Positions 36,966 to 48,487 of a stretch of DNA of 64,000 bases are shown piece after piece. Origin of the DNA: Phaeosaccion multiseriatum (Eukaryota > Ochrophyta, other classes); NCBI GenBank assembly GCA_965112735.1, contig OZ218951.1, positions 3,224,001 to 3,288,000 on the forward strand, read 5' to 3'. The position numbers were made by a program, and so were the translations under genes. The notes below the pieces were generated by a model. The model was not told where the DNA came from and did not search any database. It saw only the letters and a program-made list of their open reading frames with translations. Within the stretch, counting starts at the first letter, position 1. Each line of letters starts with the position of its first letter.

Positions 36966-38934
36966 ATGGATAGCTTGAACAACCCGCTGGCCCAGCTGGG
37001 GTTCCTGAACAGCTTTAGAACGGGCAATGCAATGATAGACATGGCGATGGCGATGTTGGTTCCTCTTCTCTTCCAGGCGCTGTTCGCCATGGACTGGCGC
37101 AAGTTGGCCAACCTGGGGGGGCTCGCTTGGCTGTTCCAGCCCAAGAAGCAGCGCTTTGAGCGAAGAATTGTATACTCCACCACAACCAACGGCTACGGGG
37201 GGAGTGACGGCGATTTCCAGGAGGAGAGGAACAACATCCTCCAAAAGGCGATTTGCATCTACGTCAGCACAGAGCTCAACCTGAAGATCGACAGCGGCGC
37301 AGTCACCCTCTCTGCCGTGAAGGAGCAAGGAACCATGGACAACAACACCTACAGCGTTGTGTACGGCTCAACGGCGGACCAGCTCAAGTCCTACTCAGTC
37401 AACACTGTCCCCGCCGCCAATGTGTGGGTGGACGTCGCCCCTGGGGTGAAGTTTTGCAAGCAGGTGGAGCAGACCGGTGAGTGAGTGAGTGGGGCGGGTG
37501 GGGTAGGAGGGTGGGCAGGCGGGTGGGCTTGAGGAGAGACTCTTGAGAGAGTCCCCAGTGCTTCTTTCTCTCACCCCTGCTGAACAACACGTTGTCTGTC
37601 TGGCTGTGAACCTGTCCTCTTGCTGTGTGAGCAGATGAGCAGGGCGAGAAGAAGAACACCATCAGGTCGAGGAGCACCGTCCTGCTCTTCCGCTCCGAGG
37701 ACAGGAACGGCGCGGCCTTGATCGACAACTTTGTGTCCACCGCCTTCAAATGGTACCAGGCCGAGATGGAGAAGATCGAGGACAGGTAAGCGCAGACTTC
37801 GCAAAGACTTGTGTGCAAGCTGGACCGAGTGACTTGAGATGGGAAGGCAGGATGATGAAGACAACTGACTTGACGGGCTTTCTGTTTCTCACCAACCCTT
37901 CCCCTTTGGCACTCAATGTTTAATCGCAGCGGTCGGTACCTCTACGCCTTGGACGGCGGGAAGGGAGACGGAGGCAGCTCTTTGGACAGCGACCACACCT
38001 ACAAGCGCTACCTGCTGAGCGAGGGCAAGACCTTCAACTCCATGTTCTTCCCGGAGAAGGAGAGCATCCTCTCTTTGCTGAGCGACTTTACGGAGAAGAA
38101 GGGCAAGTACCGCATCGAGGGCTTCCCGCACAAGCTGGGGCTGCTCCTGCACGGCCCTCCCGGTACGGGAAAGACCTCTCTGATCAAGGCCATGGCTGCG
38201 CACACCAAGCGCAACATCGTCAACATCCCGCTGGCGAGGATCAAGACCAACCAGGAGCTCATGGACATGGTATTTGGGGAGAGCTTCCCCGTCAAGGGCG
38301 AGGAGCTGCCAGGTAGGTTGGAGGGAGGGAGGGAGGGAGGGAGGGAAGGAGGGAGGGAGAAAAGAAGAGAGGGAGGAAGGGCGGCAAACGATGAGGCCAT
38401 ACACATTCCATCCACAAGAAAGTAAGTCGCTGACTTTCCTCCCCCTGCTCTCTGCCCCTTTTGCTTCTTCACACGTACAGTCAAGCTGCACTTCCGCGAC
38501 ACCATCTTTGTGTTGGAGGACGTGGACGCGGCGTCTCCCATCGTTCTCAGTCGAGCGGCGCAGAAGCAGGAGAAGAGGGAGAGGAAGGAGGAGAAGGAGA
38601 AGAAGAAGCAGAGCAAGAAGAAGAAGGAGGAGAGCAAGAAGAGCAAGAAGACAGTCGAGGTGAAGGAGGCCGAGAAGGAGAAGGAGAAGGAGAAGGAGAA
38701 GGAAGCAAGCAGGGTTGAGAAGGGGGAGGAGGTGGAGGGAGAAGGGTCCGCCCTGCCCGATGCGCCCCCGTTGCGACGTACAGAGAGCACGCAGGAGGGA
38801 GAGAAGACACGGGAGGCCTCTCTTTCTCCTTCGCCTTCGCCTCGGGCGACGGAGGGGGCTTGCGTCGTTTCGGACGTCGACAGCGATGATGATGAGAAGG
38901 AGGACAAGGAGGACGAGCTCAGCGACAGCGAGGA

Positions 38935-38968
<34 letters not shown>

Positions 38969-39785
38969 GATGATGACATGGTGATGATTGGCCCCATGGT
39001 GGAGGGGGAGGGGACAGCGGGTCCTAGGGATGACATGCTTGCCATCCTCGCCAGCTGCTTCATGGGCGGGGGCGAGAAGGAGGGCAAGGGCAAGGGAAGC
39101 GGAGGAGGAGGCGGGGGGGGCAGCTTGAGCGGTAGCCAGTTCGCCTCCAAGACCGACAAGCTGGACCTCGCCGGCGTGCTCAACGTGCTCGATGGAGTGG
39201 TGGAGACTCCAGAGAGGATTGTCATCCTCACCAGGTGAGAAGAAGAGAAGAGGGGAAGAGGCAGTCGACCCTTGTTGCTTGTTGACCTTCCTCGGCGCCG
39301 CCAAACTTCTTTGTCCTACTTGGCATCTCACCTCTTCATCTCACTCACTCTCTCTCTCTCTCTCTCTGTCTCACAGTAACCACCCCGAGAAGCTGGACCC
39401 TGCCCTGGTCCGGCCTGGGAGGATCAACCGCAAGATCCACCTCGGCTACATGACGGTGGACAACGTGGCGCAGATGATCAAGCACTACTTCGAGCAGGAC
39501 CTCGACCTCGTGCAGAGGGAGCGCCTCGAGAGGCTCTTCCGGGATGCAGCAGTTGGTGATACGGCGGCAGCAGCAGCAGCAGCAGCACCAGGGACAGGAG
39601 CAGAGGCAGAGGGCGGCCCTCAGTTCACCCCTGCAGTGGTGGAGCAGCTGTGTGCCGAGAACGACACCGTGGAGCAGATGGTGAGCTCCCTCTGCCGCCT
39701 GCACGACATCTCGCTGGCCTTCGCCGAGCGCAGCCGCAAGAAGGGGGGCAAGCCGGGACTGCAGATCGGCACCACCCTGTTCTAA
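36966..39785 (+). CDS. BCS1-like AAA ATPase, copy A
   Basis: Five exons: 36966-37476, 37635-37785, 37930-38312, 38481-39234, 39377-39785; 735 aa. A hydrophobic segment near residues 23-40 (MIDMAMAMLVPLLFQALF) resembles the BCS1 N-terminal membrane helix, followed by a BCS1-N-like domain. The AAA module has Walker A GPPGTGKT (296-303), Walker B TIFVLEDVD (356-364), a sensor region GVLNVLDGVVETPERIVIL and the BCS1 signature HPEKLDPALVRPGRINRK with arginine finger. A Lys-rich then Asp/Glu/Ser-rich insert of ~170 residues splits the AAA domain after Walker B. BCS1 translocates the folded Rieske protein across the mitochondrial inner membrane; plant and algal BCS1-like paralogues have broader, often unknown roles. 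Exon 5 contains the recurrent motif in frame (DAAVGDTAAAA). A second, inverted copy lies at 48488-51320. Confidence 0.88.
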
Positions 39786-40041
39786 CTCTTTACACGCCGT
39801 CGGGCGAGACCCACTCGTGGTAGGCGGCAACTTAACGACCTCTGTACATAATATACTTCAAGTGTAAAAAAAGGCAGTCTATTTTTGGTGTTACACCTCG
39901 CACTTACAACAACTCGTCTCCACAGCCATCCTCTGACGAATCGTTGCCTCGCCTTCCCTGCCAGAAAGAGGCCACGAGAAGAGAAGAGAAGCCCACCTTA
40001 CGCCGCCCACCCTTTCTCTGCTTCATTCCCCACCGTCCTAT
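39786..40041. other. Convergent 3' spacer (copy A / Oxa1)
   Basis: 256 bp between two stop codons; part of the duplicated block, also present at about 48200-48487. A TGTAC-type AT-rich region near 39844 may hold the polyadenylation signal. Confidence 0.5.
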
Positions 40042-43000
40042 TCACATTTTGGGTGGATCACCACCACCACCACCATCACCATCGCCTCCCTTGCTCTGCT
40101 GCTTCTGCTGCTCCTCCTGCTCCTGCTGCTCCTTCTGCATCTGCATCTGCTGCTCCTTCTTCCAGAGCGCCTCGCGCACCTTCCTGCTCTCCTCTGCGAT
40201 CCTGCTGGCCTCTGCCTTGGCCGCCTCTTGCGGGGAGGGTTGGGGGGGCGGGGGGGGTACCACGGGTATGTCGGCAAGGGCTTTGATGGCAGGCTGGCGA
40301 AGGGTGATACTCTGCATCACAGACAGAATATTGTTGGGCAACCAGTAGAAGAAGATGCCCTGGGTGTGTGCGTAGAGGGAGAGAGAGAGAGAGAGTGCGA
40401 GGACGAGGAGTGAGTGGTGCGAGTGCGTGGGTGAGTGTGAGTGTGAGATTGGTAGGAGACAAGCATGTGGGTAGGAGACAACTATTCCCTGCCTTGCAGT
40501 TACCCAGCCCCCCATTCCACTGCCTTTCCCTAATAACCCCATCCACTGCCATCACCACAACGGCAGCGCAGTGCAGGTGCGCGAGTCATGCGTTTGCTCT
40601 TCATGAACAACCAACCAACCTAACAACCAACCACCCAACCAACCAACCAACAAACCAACCCACCAACCAACCAACCAACCAACCAAGCAGCCAACAGTCC
40701 AATCCACCAACCAACCAACCAACCCGCCCACCCACCCACCAAGCAAGCAAGCAAGCAAGCAAGCAAGAAGCACCCAATCAATCAACCGAGCGAACGAGCA
40801 ACTCACCTGCGGCATGGTGATAGCGATGGGGACGGAAACGACGCCCATGATGCGAATCATGTTCTGCATCATCTTGGCCTGTTGGGGGTTGGGTGACGCC
40901 GAAGTGTCCATGGCAAACTCTCCCAGAGCCTGCGACAAAGGGGAGGGGTGGGTGGGTGAGGAGGAAGGAAGAGGAGTAGGTTGCCCCACCAGCGATGCCT
41001 CTCGCTCGCTCTCATACGCACTCTCCCTCTCTCTCTTCTTCGCTCTTTCTCTCACTCCCTCCCTCCCTCTACTCTGTCTCCCTCCTTTCTCTCTCTCTCT
41101 CTCTCTCTCTCACCAGCAGACTGAAGCAGGTGGCAGCCGGCAAGATGTACGTGGAGTCAATTGCAGACAGGTCAGGGAACATGGCAGGACCGCCAGTGGC
41201 CCAGTCTGGGAAGTACGTTCCCATCTGAGGAAAAAGGACGAGAAGAAGAAGAAGAAGAAGAAGAAGAAGAAGAAGAAGAAGAAGAAGAAGAAGAAAAAGA
41301 AGAAGAACAACAACAACACAAATAACGACAAAAAGGGAGAGAGTGACTGAATCCGTTAATAGTGAGAGAGAGAGGAGGAGGTTTGTGGTCATGTCCTTGC
41401 TTCCTGCCCTGCCCGCGTGTGCTTTAGAAGAAAGCCCCTCGCCCCCACCACACTACAATCACCCCACACCCACACTCACCCCACCCCAGCCCGGCAAACT
41501 ACTCCCCTCCCGCCACTCTTCCTTCTCTCCTCCCTTCCCCTCTCTCCAAGCGCACCTGCCTCAGTCCGAAGAACATGCCCGTGAAGACTGGAATCTGCAC
41601 GAAGGGAAAGAGGAGCATCTTGAAGGGGTGCGGTATGCCCCTGTCCTTGAAGAAATTTAAGGACTCCGCCTTGCCCTGGGCCATCTCCTCAGGGTCTCGA
41701 GTTTGTTGGATCTGCAGGCATAATACACGAATGATCAGTACGGGAATAAGTAAGTAAGTAAGCAAGTAAGGAAGTAAGAAAGTAAGAAGGAAAGTAAGCA
41801 AGAATAAAATGAAAAGAAAAAAAAAGTCCGTCGTACAGCCGTTCCTTCAGGCAGAGCCCAAAGCCCAAAGTAAGCAAGCAAGGCAAGGCACCATACCCCT
41901 GCCCCCCCGACCCCATCTGCTCAACATCCATCCCGTGCTCCCCCTTTCGTCCGTGTCTTTCGGCTTCGGCTTGCACCCCAACCGCAACCCCACCCCTCCG
42001 CCTGCTCCTGCCAGTGCATGCGCTTGCTTGCTTGCTATCCCTCCCCACCTGCTGCATCTTCTTCTGCAACGCCTCAAGCTCGGGCTTGACGATGGCGAGC
42101 TGCGCGGCTCCCCTCATCTGCGCGATGGTCATGGGAACCAAAGCGATCCGGAGCATGACGGTGAGGGCGATGACTGTCTGCCAATAGGGCAGGCCGCTTG
42201 CCACGTGTAAGGCCTCGACCGCCCTCATGGCAAGTTCACTTGGCCACATCCCCACTGAGGGGTGAGAGGAGAGGGGGAAGAGGGGAGGGGAAGGGGGGTT
42301 GGGGGGGAGTGGGGGTTCGTTCAGGGACTCTAGTTCTTGGTCACACACAATCGGAGAAGAGAAGGTGTGGGATGACGCAACGCATTCAGACAAACGCCTC
42401 CTCCTCCTCCTCCTCCTCCTCCTCCTCCTCCTCCTCCTCCTCCTCCTCCTCCTCCTCCTCCTCCTCCTCCTGCTCCTGGTCCTCATATCTCTCTGGAAAG
42501 AAGGACATGCAATGCATTATACAATCTCGCAGCGGCGGCGTTTGCTTTCAGCACCAGGGTCTTTCATAGGGTACCTCAAGGGCAAAGGATGGGGGGGGCA
42601 CAGCACATCAACTGGGATGCCTGGCGCCTTCCGGAAGGACGCCGTGGAAGGACTCTCCATCTTTCTGTTGCCGATTGGGTATATCAGGCCAAGAGAATCT
42701 TTTGCACTTGCCGACCGTGACACCCTCCTCACTTACGTTGGTCGGGAGATACACTCCCCAGCGTGCTCACTGCTGCATCCACGTTACTTGTAATGCCTGC
42801 CGCTGCTTCGGCTCCACTCCCAGCGACGCTCGTGCTTATTCCGTCGACACTGCTGCTCCCAACGTCAATACTGTCAACGCTGCTACTAACACTGGTGGCG
42901 CCAACCTCTGCTCTACCATCGTCTGCCCCCCAAGCCGGATTATCGGTCGAGAAGGGGTCTTGCATTATCTGCCCTTCAGAAGAGGATCCTGATCCCGCCG

Positions 43001-43364
43001 CTTCTTCTCCAGTTCCGTTTGCACCAGCCGCTCCAGACCCCGCTCCCTCCTTGCCCTCCTTGCCCCCCCCGCGACCGAACCAACTCGCGTGTCGCACGCC
43101 CCCCAGCTGCCGGCGATGCCGCTCGTAGTCGTTCTGCCGATACCCATGAAGGCCAGGGTAGGGACTCAAGATTCTTCTGCTGTTGCCGCTATTATTGCAG
43201 CTATTGCTGCTGCTGTTGTCGTTCTTGGCGCCACAGTCATGCTGGACAAGCAGAGATGAGTAGTTGGACGTGCTGACTGTGGCAGCAGCACCAGACTTGG
43301 CAGATCCCCTCCAACAGCATTTCCGCAGCACCGATGAGGCGTAGATGCCCTGCTTTCGAAGCAT
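40042..43364 (-). CDS. OXA1: Oxa1/YidC-family membrane protein insertase, mitochondrial type
   Basis: Six exons: 43364-42737, 42254-42049, 41711-41556, 41224-41114, 40929-40807, 40359-40042; 513 aa. The N-terminus MLRKQGIYASSVLRKCCWRG is basic and amphipathic, fitting a mitochondrial presequence; a long Ser/Gly/Ala-rich segment follows to about residue 205. The YidC/Oxa1 core then shows PYWQTVIALTVMLRIALVP, QLAIVKPELEALQKKMQQ, PFKMLLFPFVQIPVFTGMF, ATGGPAMFPDLSAID, IRIMGVVSVPIAITMPQ and GIFFYWLPNNILSV, about five membrane helices. The C-terminal tail is Glu/Gln/Lys-rich coiled coil, as in Oxa1 ribosome-binding tails. It inserts proteins into the inner membrane; plastid Alb3 is the alternative, but no signal peptide is seen. 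Its last ~20 codons are duplicated as a fragment at about 48107-48196. The gene is divergent from the PPR gene. Confidence 0.9.
42399..42472. repeat. (CTC)n microsatellite
   Basis: Pure CTC/CCT run in Oxa1 intron 1. Confidence 0.95.
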
Positions 43365-43532
43365 GGTCTTCTGCGAGAAGGAAGAGGCGAGGACGATATC
43401 CGAGGACAGGACAAGATCGTGCTGTCAGGTGCCATCGATGGAGGCGTACGGGAAATCTTTTGGAGTGATAATCGATGATAATTGAAGGCCAAGCAAGTGC
43501 TGCCTGCGCAAAGGAGGAGGAAGGACGGAGCT
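43365..43532. promoter_or_regulatory. Compact bidirectional promoter interval
   Basis: 168 bp separate the start codons of Oxa1 (-) and the PPR gene (+). The third divergent pair in this window with a 160-180 bp interval. Confidence 0.55.
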
Positions 43533-46500
43533 ATGCTCCATCAAAGAGCGAGACTATCGTTTGTACGGTGCCACCGCCACGTCGCTGCACTGCGAAAGCA
43601 GGAGCAGCTGAGGAAATATCGGTGCGCCTTCTCAGCCTCAGCCGGGCAGCTGCAGCAGCAGCAGCAGGGTGCAAGAGCGGCATCCGTAACATCAGGAGGT
43701 GTGCATCCAGGGTTGACGAGTAGACGGCGCAGGCTTTGTACTACTACGCCCACTCGCGGCTATGCAGAGGGGAAGTCCACGGCTGCGATGGGTGGAGATG
43801 CCACAGCCGCCCATGCGGCTGATTCCCTTGAGGGATTAGGCAGCACCAACGACGAGCAGCAGCGAGAGAAGCAGATGATGGTGATGAGCGAGCTTGCGGT
43901 ATTCGGGCGGCGGAAGCTCTGGAGGGAGGTTCATCGCGTGCTGCAGCGCGCCAGACAGCAAGGAGTCCTTGTGGATGGCTACGTGTATGGAGCCGCCTTC
44001 GCTGCCCTCGCCAAGAGCGGGCGCTGGAGAGAGTCACTGGCGCTCCTGGCGGAGATGCCCGTGTACAAGGTGCCGGTCAACCTGGTGCACTACAAGACCG
44101 TCATGAGGGCTTGCGCTAAGGTACGAGCCTCTCAGAGGGCAGGCACATCACGCGACGATTACTCGCCTCCCAAGGTACCTCTTGCCCGCATGCACACATA
44201 TACCGCTCTTTTCGCTCCAGCTTCCCCTCCCTCAACCCCACCCCCACCCCCACCCCCATACTCATGTTCGTCTCTAACCACCCTACAACAGGGGCGCAAG
44301 CTCGACGTCATGGCGCAAGTCTTCGGCGACTTACACAACAAGGGCCTAACCGCGGACGTGAGCACGTACAACATCATGATTGCAGCGTACGGCCGCAGCG
44401 AGAGGCCCGAGGAGGCGGTGGCACTGCTCAGAGCCATGAAGGAGGCAGGGGTGCCGCCAGATGCACTGAGCTACCACACCGCCATTGACGCATGCGGCAA
44501 TGCGAGGCAGCTCGACCTCATGGCGAGCCTGTTCGACGAGTTTAGGGCGGAGGTATCGTCAACATCATCATCAGTAGCAGCAGCAACAGGAGGAGGAGGA
44601 GGAGGAGGAGGAGGAGAGGAAGGGAGAGCGGACACTGCGGTGGAGGGGAGCGGCAGCATCGGCACCGGCGGCATGACGCCAGTGCTGCAGTGCTACAGCT
44701 CCATGATCTGCTCCCTCGCCAAGATGGGCCAATTCGACCAAGCCAAGGAGCTGCTCCAAGAGATGGAGGAGCAGCGCAGAGGAGCGGACGCGGCGGACAG
44801 GGACAGCAGCTCTGCTTCCTCTTCTTCCTCTGCTTCCATCCAACCCACTCTGGTGTGCTACGCCTCGCTCCTCAGTGCTTGCGCCAAGGCCGGCAATAGC
44901 AGAGAAGCGTTTCGCATCCTCTCGGATATGCGAAGCGCTGGCTTGCAGCCCAGTGTACAGTGCTACACGAGTTTCATGAAGGCGAGTGCGGCGGAGGAGG
45001 GGGGCGGGGGCGGCGGCTTGGAGAGGGGCCTCGAGGCACTGGAGGAAGGGGGGTGGTGGGACCGGGAGGCCTACTGCGCGGCCATTGTGCAGTGTCTAAA
45101 GCAGCACGAAGGAAGAGGGCCGAGCACAACGGGTAGCACAGGAGGAGGAGGAAGAGGAGGAGGCGGGCGAGGGCGAGACGGCAGGGGGTGGCTGAGGAAG
45201 GCCATGTCGTTGCTGAGTGACATGAAGGGCAAAGGACTATCGCCCGACCTGTCATGCTACGAGGCTCTCGTTAAGGCGCACAGCAGCGATAGCGTAAAGA
45301 GCAGCAGCAGTAGCAGGGGCAGCAGTTGGTCATCCAGCAGCCGCGGCGAAGGTGCAGGGGAAGGGGGGGGGGTCTTTGTTGGTGGTGGGGAGGAGGAGCG
45401 GCAAGAAAGGGCTCACGTAGTGGCCCGGGGGCTGCTCGGAGAAATGCATGCCATGGCCGTGGCAGACATGAAAGAAAAGGACGAAGAGAGAAGAGGGAGG
45501 ATGGGGGTGGACAAGGGGAAGGGTGGGGGAGACTGGAGTGATGACGACGACGGCAGTAGTAGAGCAGGCAACGCGAAGCTGTGGGGTGTCATGAGTGGGA
45601 GCTTTCAGGCCCTTCTAAAGGCACATGCGGAAACGGGTAGGCATGACCAGGCGCTGGCCCTTCTCGCTATGATGAAGCAGACCCGGCTTGGGGGGGGGGC
45701 ACAGCAGCAGCAGGCAGAGGGTGGAGAGGAGGGCGGCGGGGGAGTGGCGAGGGGCAAGAAGAGGATAAGCCAAGAAGAGGAACCCATTGGATCACACCTG
45801 ATGGACCTTGTTATCGCCTCTTTTGTGGGGGGCAGCAGCAGCACCGGCGGCAGCAGCAGCAGCACCAGCGGCAGGCACGGCGCCGATAGCGCAGCAGAAG
45901 CGGAGAGGCGGCTGGCGACTGTGAGTGGACTGATGGAGGAGATGCAGGCCAACAAGCAACTCCCCGCCAAGCAGAGCTTTGCTGCGGCCATTCGACTCTG
46001 CGCTCTCTGTGGAGACGGCGGGGGTGTGCTGGAGAGCGAAGGAGGAGGAGTGAGAGGAGCGACATCATCAAGCTTCGAGGCACAAGGAGGAGGAGTGAGA
46101 GGAGCGACATCATCAAGCTTCGAGGCACAAGATGGGAGGGCTGTGGCAGGGGTAGGGGCTGCGGCTGATGAGAGCCTACCCCATGACCCAGATTCGTTAG
46201 ACTCCGGGAGCCGCGCGTACGCCTATTTGCAGGAGATGAACAAGAAGGGTTACCGCCCTGTCGTGCAGACGTACTGTGACGTCATCACTGCTTGTGCTCG
46301 GGCCGGGCAGGAGGAGATGACTTTCGATGCCATGGTTATGCTCAGACAAGGTGAGTGAGTGAGGAGGAGGCGTGTAGCAAAGCACCACTTACCCTCCCTC
46401 CCTCCTTAGTATCCTTAATGGACGCTGCTGCTCCTTCCTTCTCGGTCCCGATCCTCCTCCTCTCCTCCTCCTCCTCCTCCTCCTCCTCCTCCTCCTCCTC

Positions 46501-47108
46501 CTCCTCCTCCTCCTCCTCCTCCTCCTCCTTCTCCTCCTCCTCCTCCTTCTCTCCTCCTCCTCCTCCTCCTGCTCCTCCCTCCTCCTCCCTCCTCCTCCTC
46601 CTCCTCCTCCTGCTCCTCCTGCTCCTCCTCCTCCTCCTGCTCCTCCTCCTCCTCCTCCTTCTCTCCTCCTCCTCCTCCTCCTCCTCCTCCTCCTCCTCCT
46701 CCTCCTCCTCCTCCTCCTCCTCCTCCTCCTCCTTCTCTCCTCCTCCTCCTCCTCCTCCTCGCCCCACCCTCGCTCATCATCGAATCACACACCCACCCAC
46801 CCACCCATCCACCCACCACAACTCTCAACAGGCCGTGCAGAAGCGACCATGGACTCGTGGACGTATTCCGCGGTGCTGCAGATGCTCATTGCCAAACACG
46901 ACTACGGCAAGGCCCACGAGGTGCTCAAGGTCATGGACAAGGACAGAGTGAGGCTTGACGCAGGCTGTCTCGACGCGGCCATCGCAGTCACTTGCTCGAG
47001 GGGAGACGCGGCTACCGCGGAGAGGCTGTACCGCGACTACATGTTACTAGCAACGGCAGGACCAGCACAAGTGCAGCAGTTGGGGTTACCGGAGGAGCAA
47101 CAGCAACA

Positions 47109-47150
<42 letters not shown>

Positions 47151-48096
47151 CAGGCCCCGCGCAGAGACGTATCACTTGTTCATCTCCACTCTCATCGAGG
47201 CGGGCAAGACGAAGCGCGCCGTAGCTCTGTTGGACGACATGCGGCCCTACCCCGACCGCAGAGCCTTGGAGTTGGCCGTGGGTGCGTGTGCGGTGGACAG
47301 GAGCATGCTTGACAAGTGCCTGTCGCTACTGGACGAGATGGTGATAAAGCGCGGGTTCGAGCCCAGTCAGGCAAGTATTGTTGGAGTCATTCTCGCCGCA
47401 GGAAAGAGAAAGGCGGGGGGACGCGGAATGGCATCAGAAATGGCAACAGCTGGCCCAGATAGCAACAGTGTTATGGGCGCAGATGGCAGTGGTTGGAGCG
47501 GCCTTGACGTCTTTCGGCGAGCGGAATCGGAGTGGAAAGTCGCCCCTGGCCCCGAGGTATACGACGCGGTGTTGCAGACTCTTGACACCGGTGGCAGCAG
47601 AAGGAACAGCGACGATGCCGAAGCTTCGAAGGAGGTGTATGCAGAGGCCGTGGAGCGCGGCGTGCTCAAGCATTGGGCGAGCATGGACACCGTCACCACA
47701 CCCACCTCCCCCACCTTCTCCTCTTCCACGGGTGGTGACGCTTCTGCGGCGCTTGAAGCCGGCGAGGAGAGCGAGAGCAATGGGGCTGCAGCAGGGGAAG
47801 AACAGGAGGAGGAGGAAGAAAAAGAAGAAGACGTGGTCCTGGACTTCCGTCGCTACTCCCTGGCGGCGAGTAAGGCGGCTTTGCGGCACGTCAGTGGCGA
47901 ATTGACATGTTCAGGGTTGCCAACTGTAGAGGTCATCACAGGCAACAGCAAGCCGAGGCTGAGGCTCTTCCAGCCTGCGCTCGTCAAGTGGATTGAGCAG
48001 GAGTCAGGGTCCGGTGTAACCGTCTCCATCGACTCCGCCAACCCTGGCCGCCTTGTGCTCACGCTGCCGGCAGATAGACAAATGCTCTTCCACTGA
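43533..48096 (+). CDS. Pentatricopeptide-repeat protein with C-terminal SMR-like domain
   Basis: Three exons: 43533-44120, 44292-46350, 46832-48096; 1303 aa. The first ATG of the frame at 43533 gives MLHQRARLSFVRCHRHVAAL, a basic presequence. Intron 1 (171 nt) is a multiple of three without stops, but removing it restores exact 35-residue PPR spacing between YKTVMRACAK and YNIMIAAYGR, so I treat it as an intron. PPR motifs continue through SYHTAIDACGNARQLDLMAS, YSSMICSLAKMGQFDQAKEL, YASLLSACAKAGNSREAFRI, YCDVITACARAGQEEMTFDA and YSAVLQMLIAKHDYGKAHEV, separated by Gly/Ser/Gln inserts. The C-terminus (LDFRRYSLAASKAALRHVSG, then VEVITGNSK and LFQPALVKWIEQ) resembles an SMR domain. Such proteins bind organellar RNA. 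A 45-bp unit is tandemly duplicated in exon 2 (46046-46135). Its stop lies about 10 bp before the inverted duplication begins. Confidence 0.85.
46450..46762. repeat. (CCT)n microsatellite
   Basis: Over 300 bp of CTC/CCT repeats with occasional CTG, filling intron 2 of the PPR gene. Confidence 0.95.
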
Positions 48097-48106
48097 TTTC
48101 AACAAA

Positions 48107-48196
48107 AGCAGCACAGCAAGGGAGGTGATGGTGATGGTGGTGATGGTGGTGGTGGTGGTGGTGGTGGTGGTGGTGGTGATCCACCAAAAATGTGAA
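48107..48196 (+). pseudogene. Truncated Oxa1 C-terminal fragment
   Basis: The sense-strand sequence corresponds to the last ~20 codons of the Oxa1 gene, including the Gly/Asp run and final DPPKM-stop. The GGT repeat is expanded relative to the intact gene. No other part of Oxa1 is present, so it is a duplication by-product rather than a gene. Confidence 0.8.
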
Positions 48197-48487
48197 TAGG
48201 ACGGTGGGGAATGAAGCAGAGAAAGGGCGGGCGGCGTAAGGTGGGCTTCTCTTCTTTTCTTTTGCCTTCTTTCTGACAGGGAAGGCGGGTCTCGTTGCCT
48301 CGCGTCAGAGGCGCGGGGTATAACGCCAAAATATAAGACCAGCTTGCTTCTCTTTCAAACATGTGTGTCCAAGGACACACTTAAAAGTATATTATGAACA
48401 GAGGTCGTTAAGTTAAGTTGCCGCCTACCACGAGTGGGTCTCGCCCGACGGCGTGTAAAGTCCAGGGTTAAAAGCGACACTAAAGAT
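48197..48487. other. Duplicated 3' spacer of copy B
   Basis: Corresponds to the 39786-40041 spacer plus small insertions (for example about 48305-48395). It presumably serves as the 3' region of the copy B gene and of the PPR gene. Confidence 0.5.

Larger units (their letters stand above)
36523..40104 (+). repeat. Inverted segmental duplication, block A
   Basis: About 3.6 kb covering promoter region, all exons and introns of a BCS1-like gene, its 3' UTR, and the last ~20 codons of the convergent Oxa1 gene. It is repeated in inverted orientation at 48107-51775. Identity is high in exons and recognisable in introns; the copies differ by substitutions and repeat-length changes. Confidence 0.9.

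Noticed and set aside
44121-44291. Continuous coding through PPR intron 1
   Set aside because: It is open and a multiple of three, but Pro/Ser-rich, has GT...AG ends, and removing it restores exact 35-residue PPR spacing. Retention in some transcripts remains possible.
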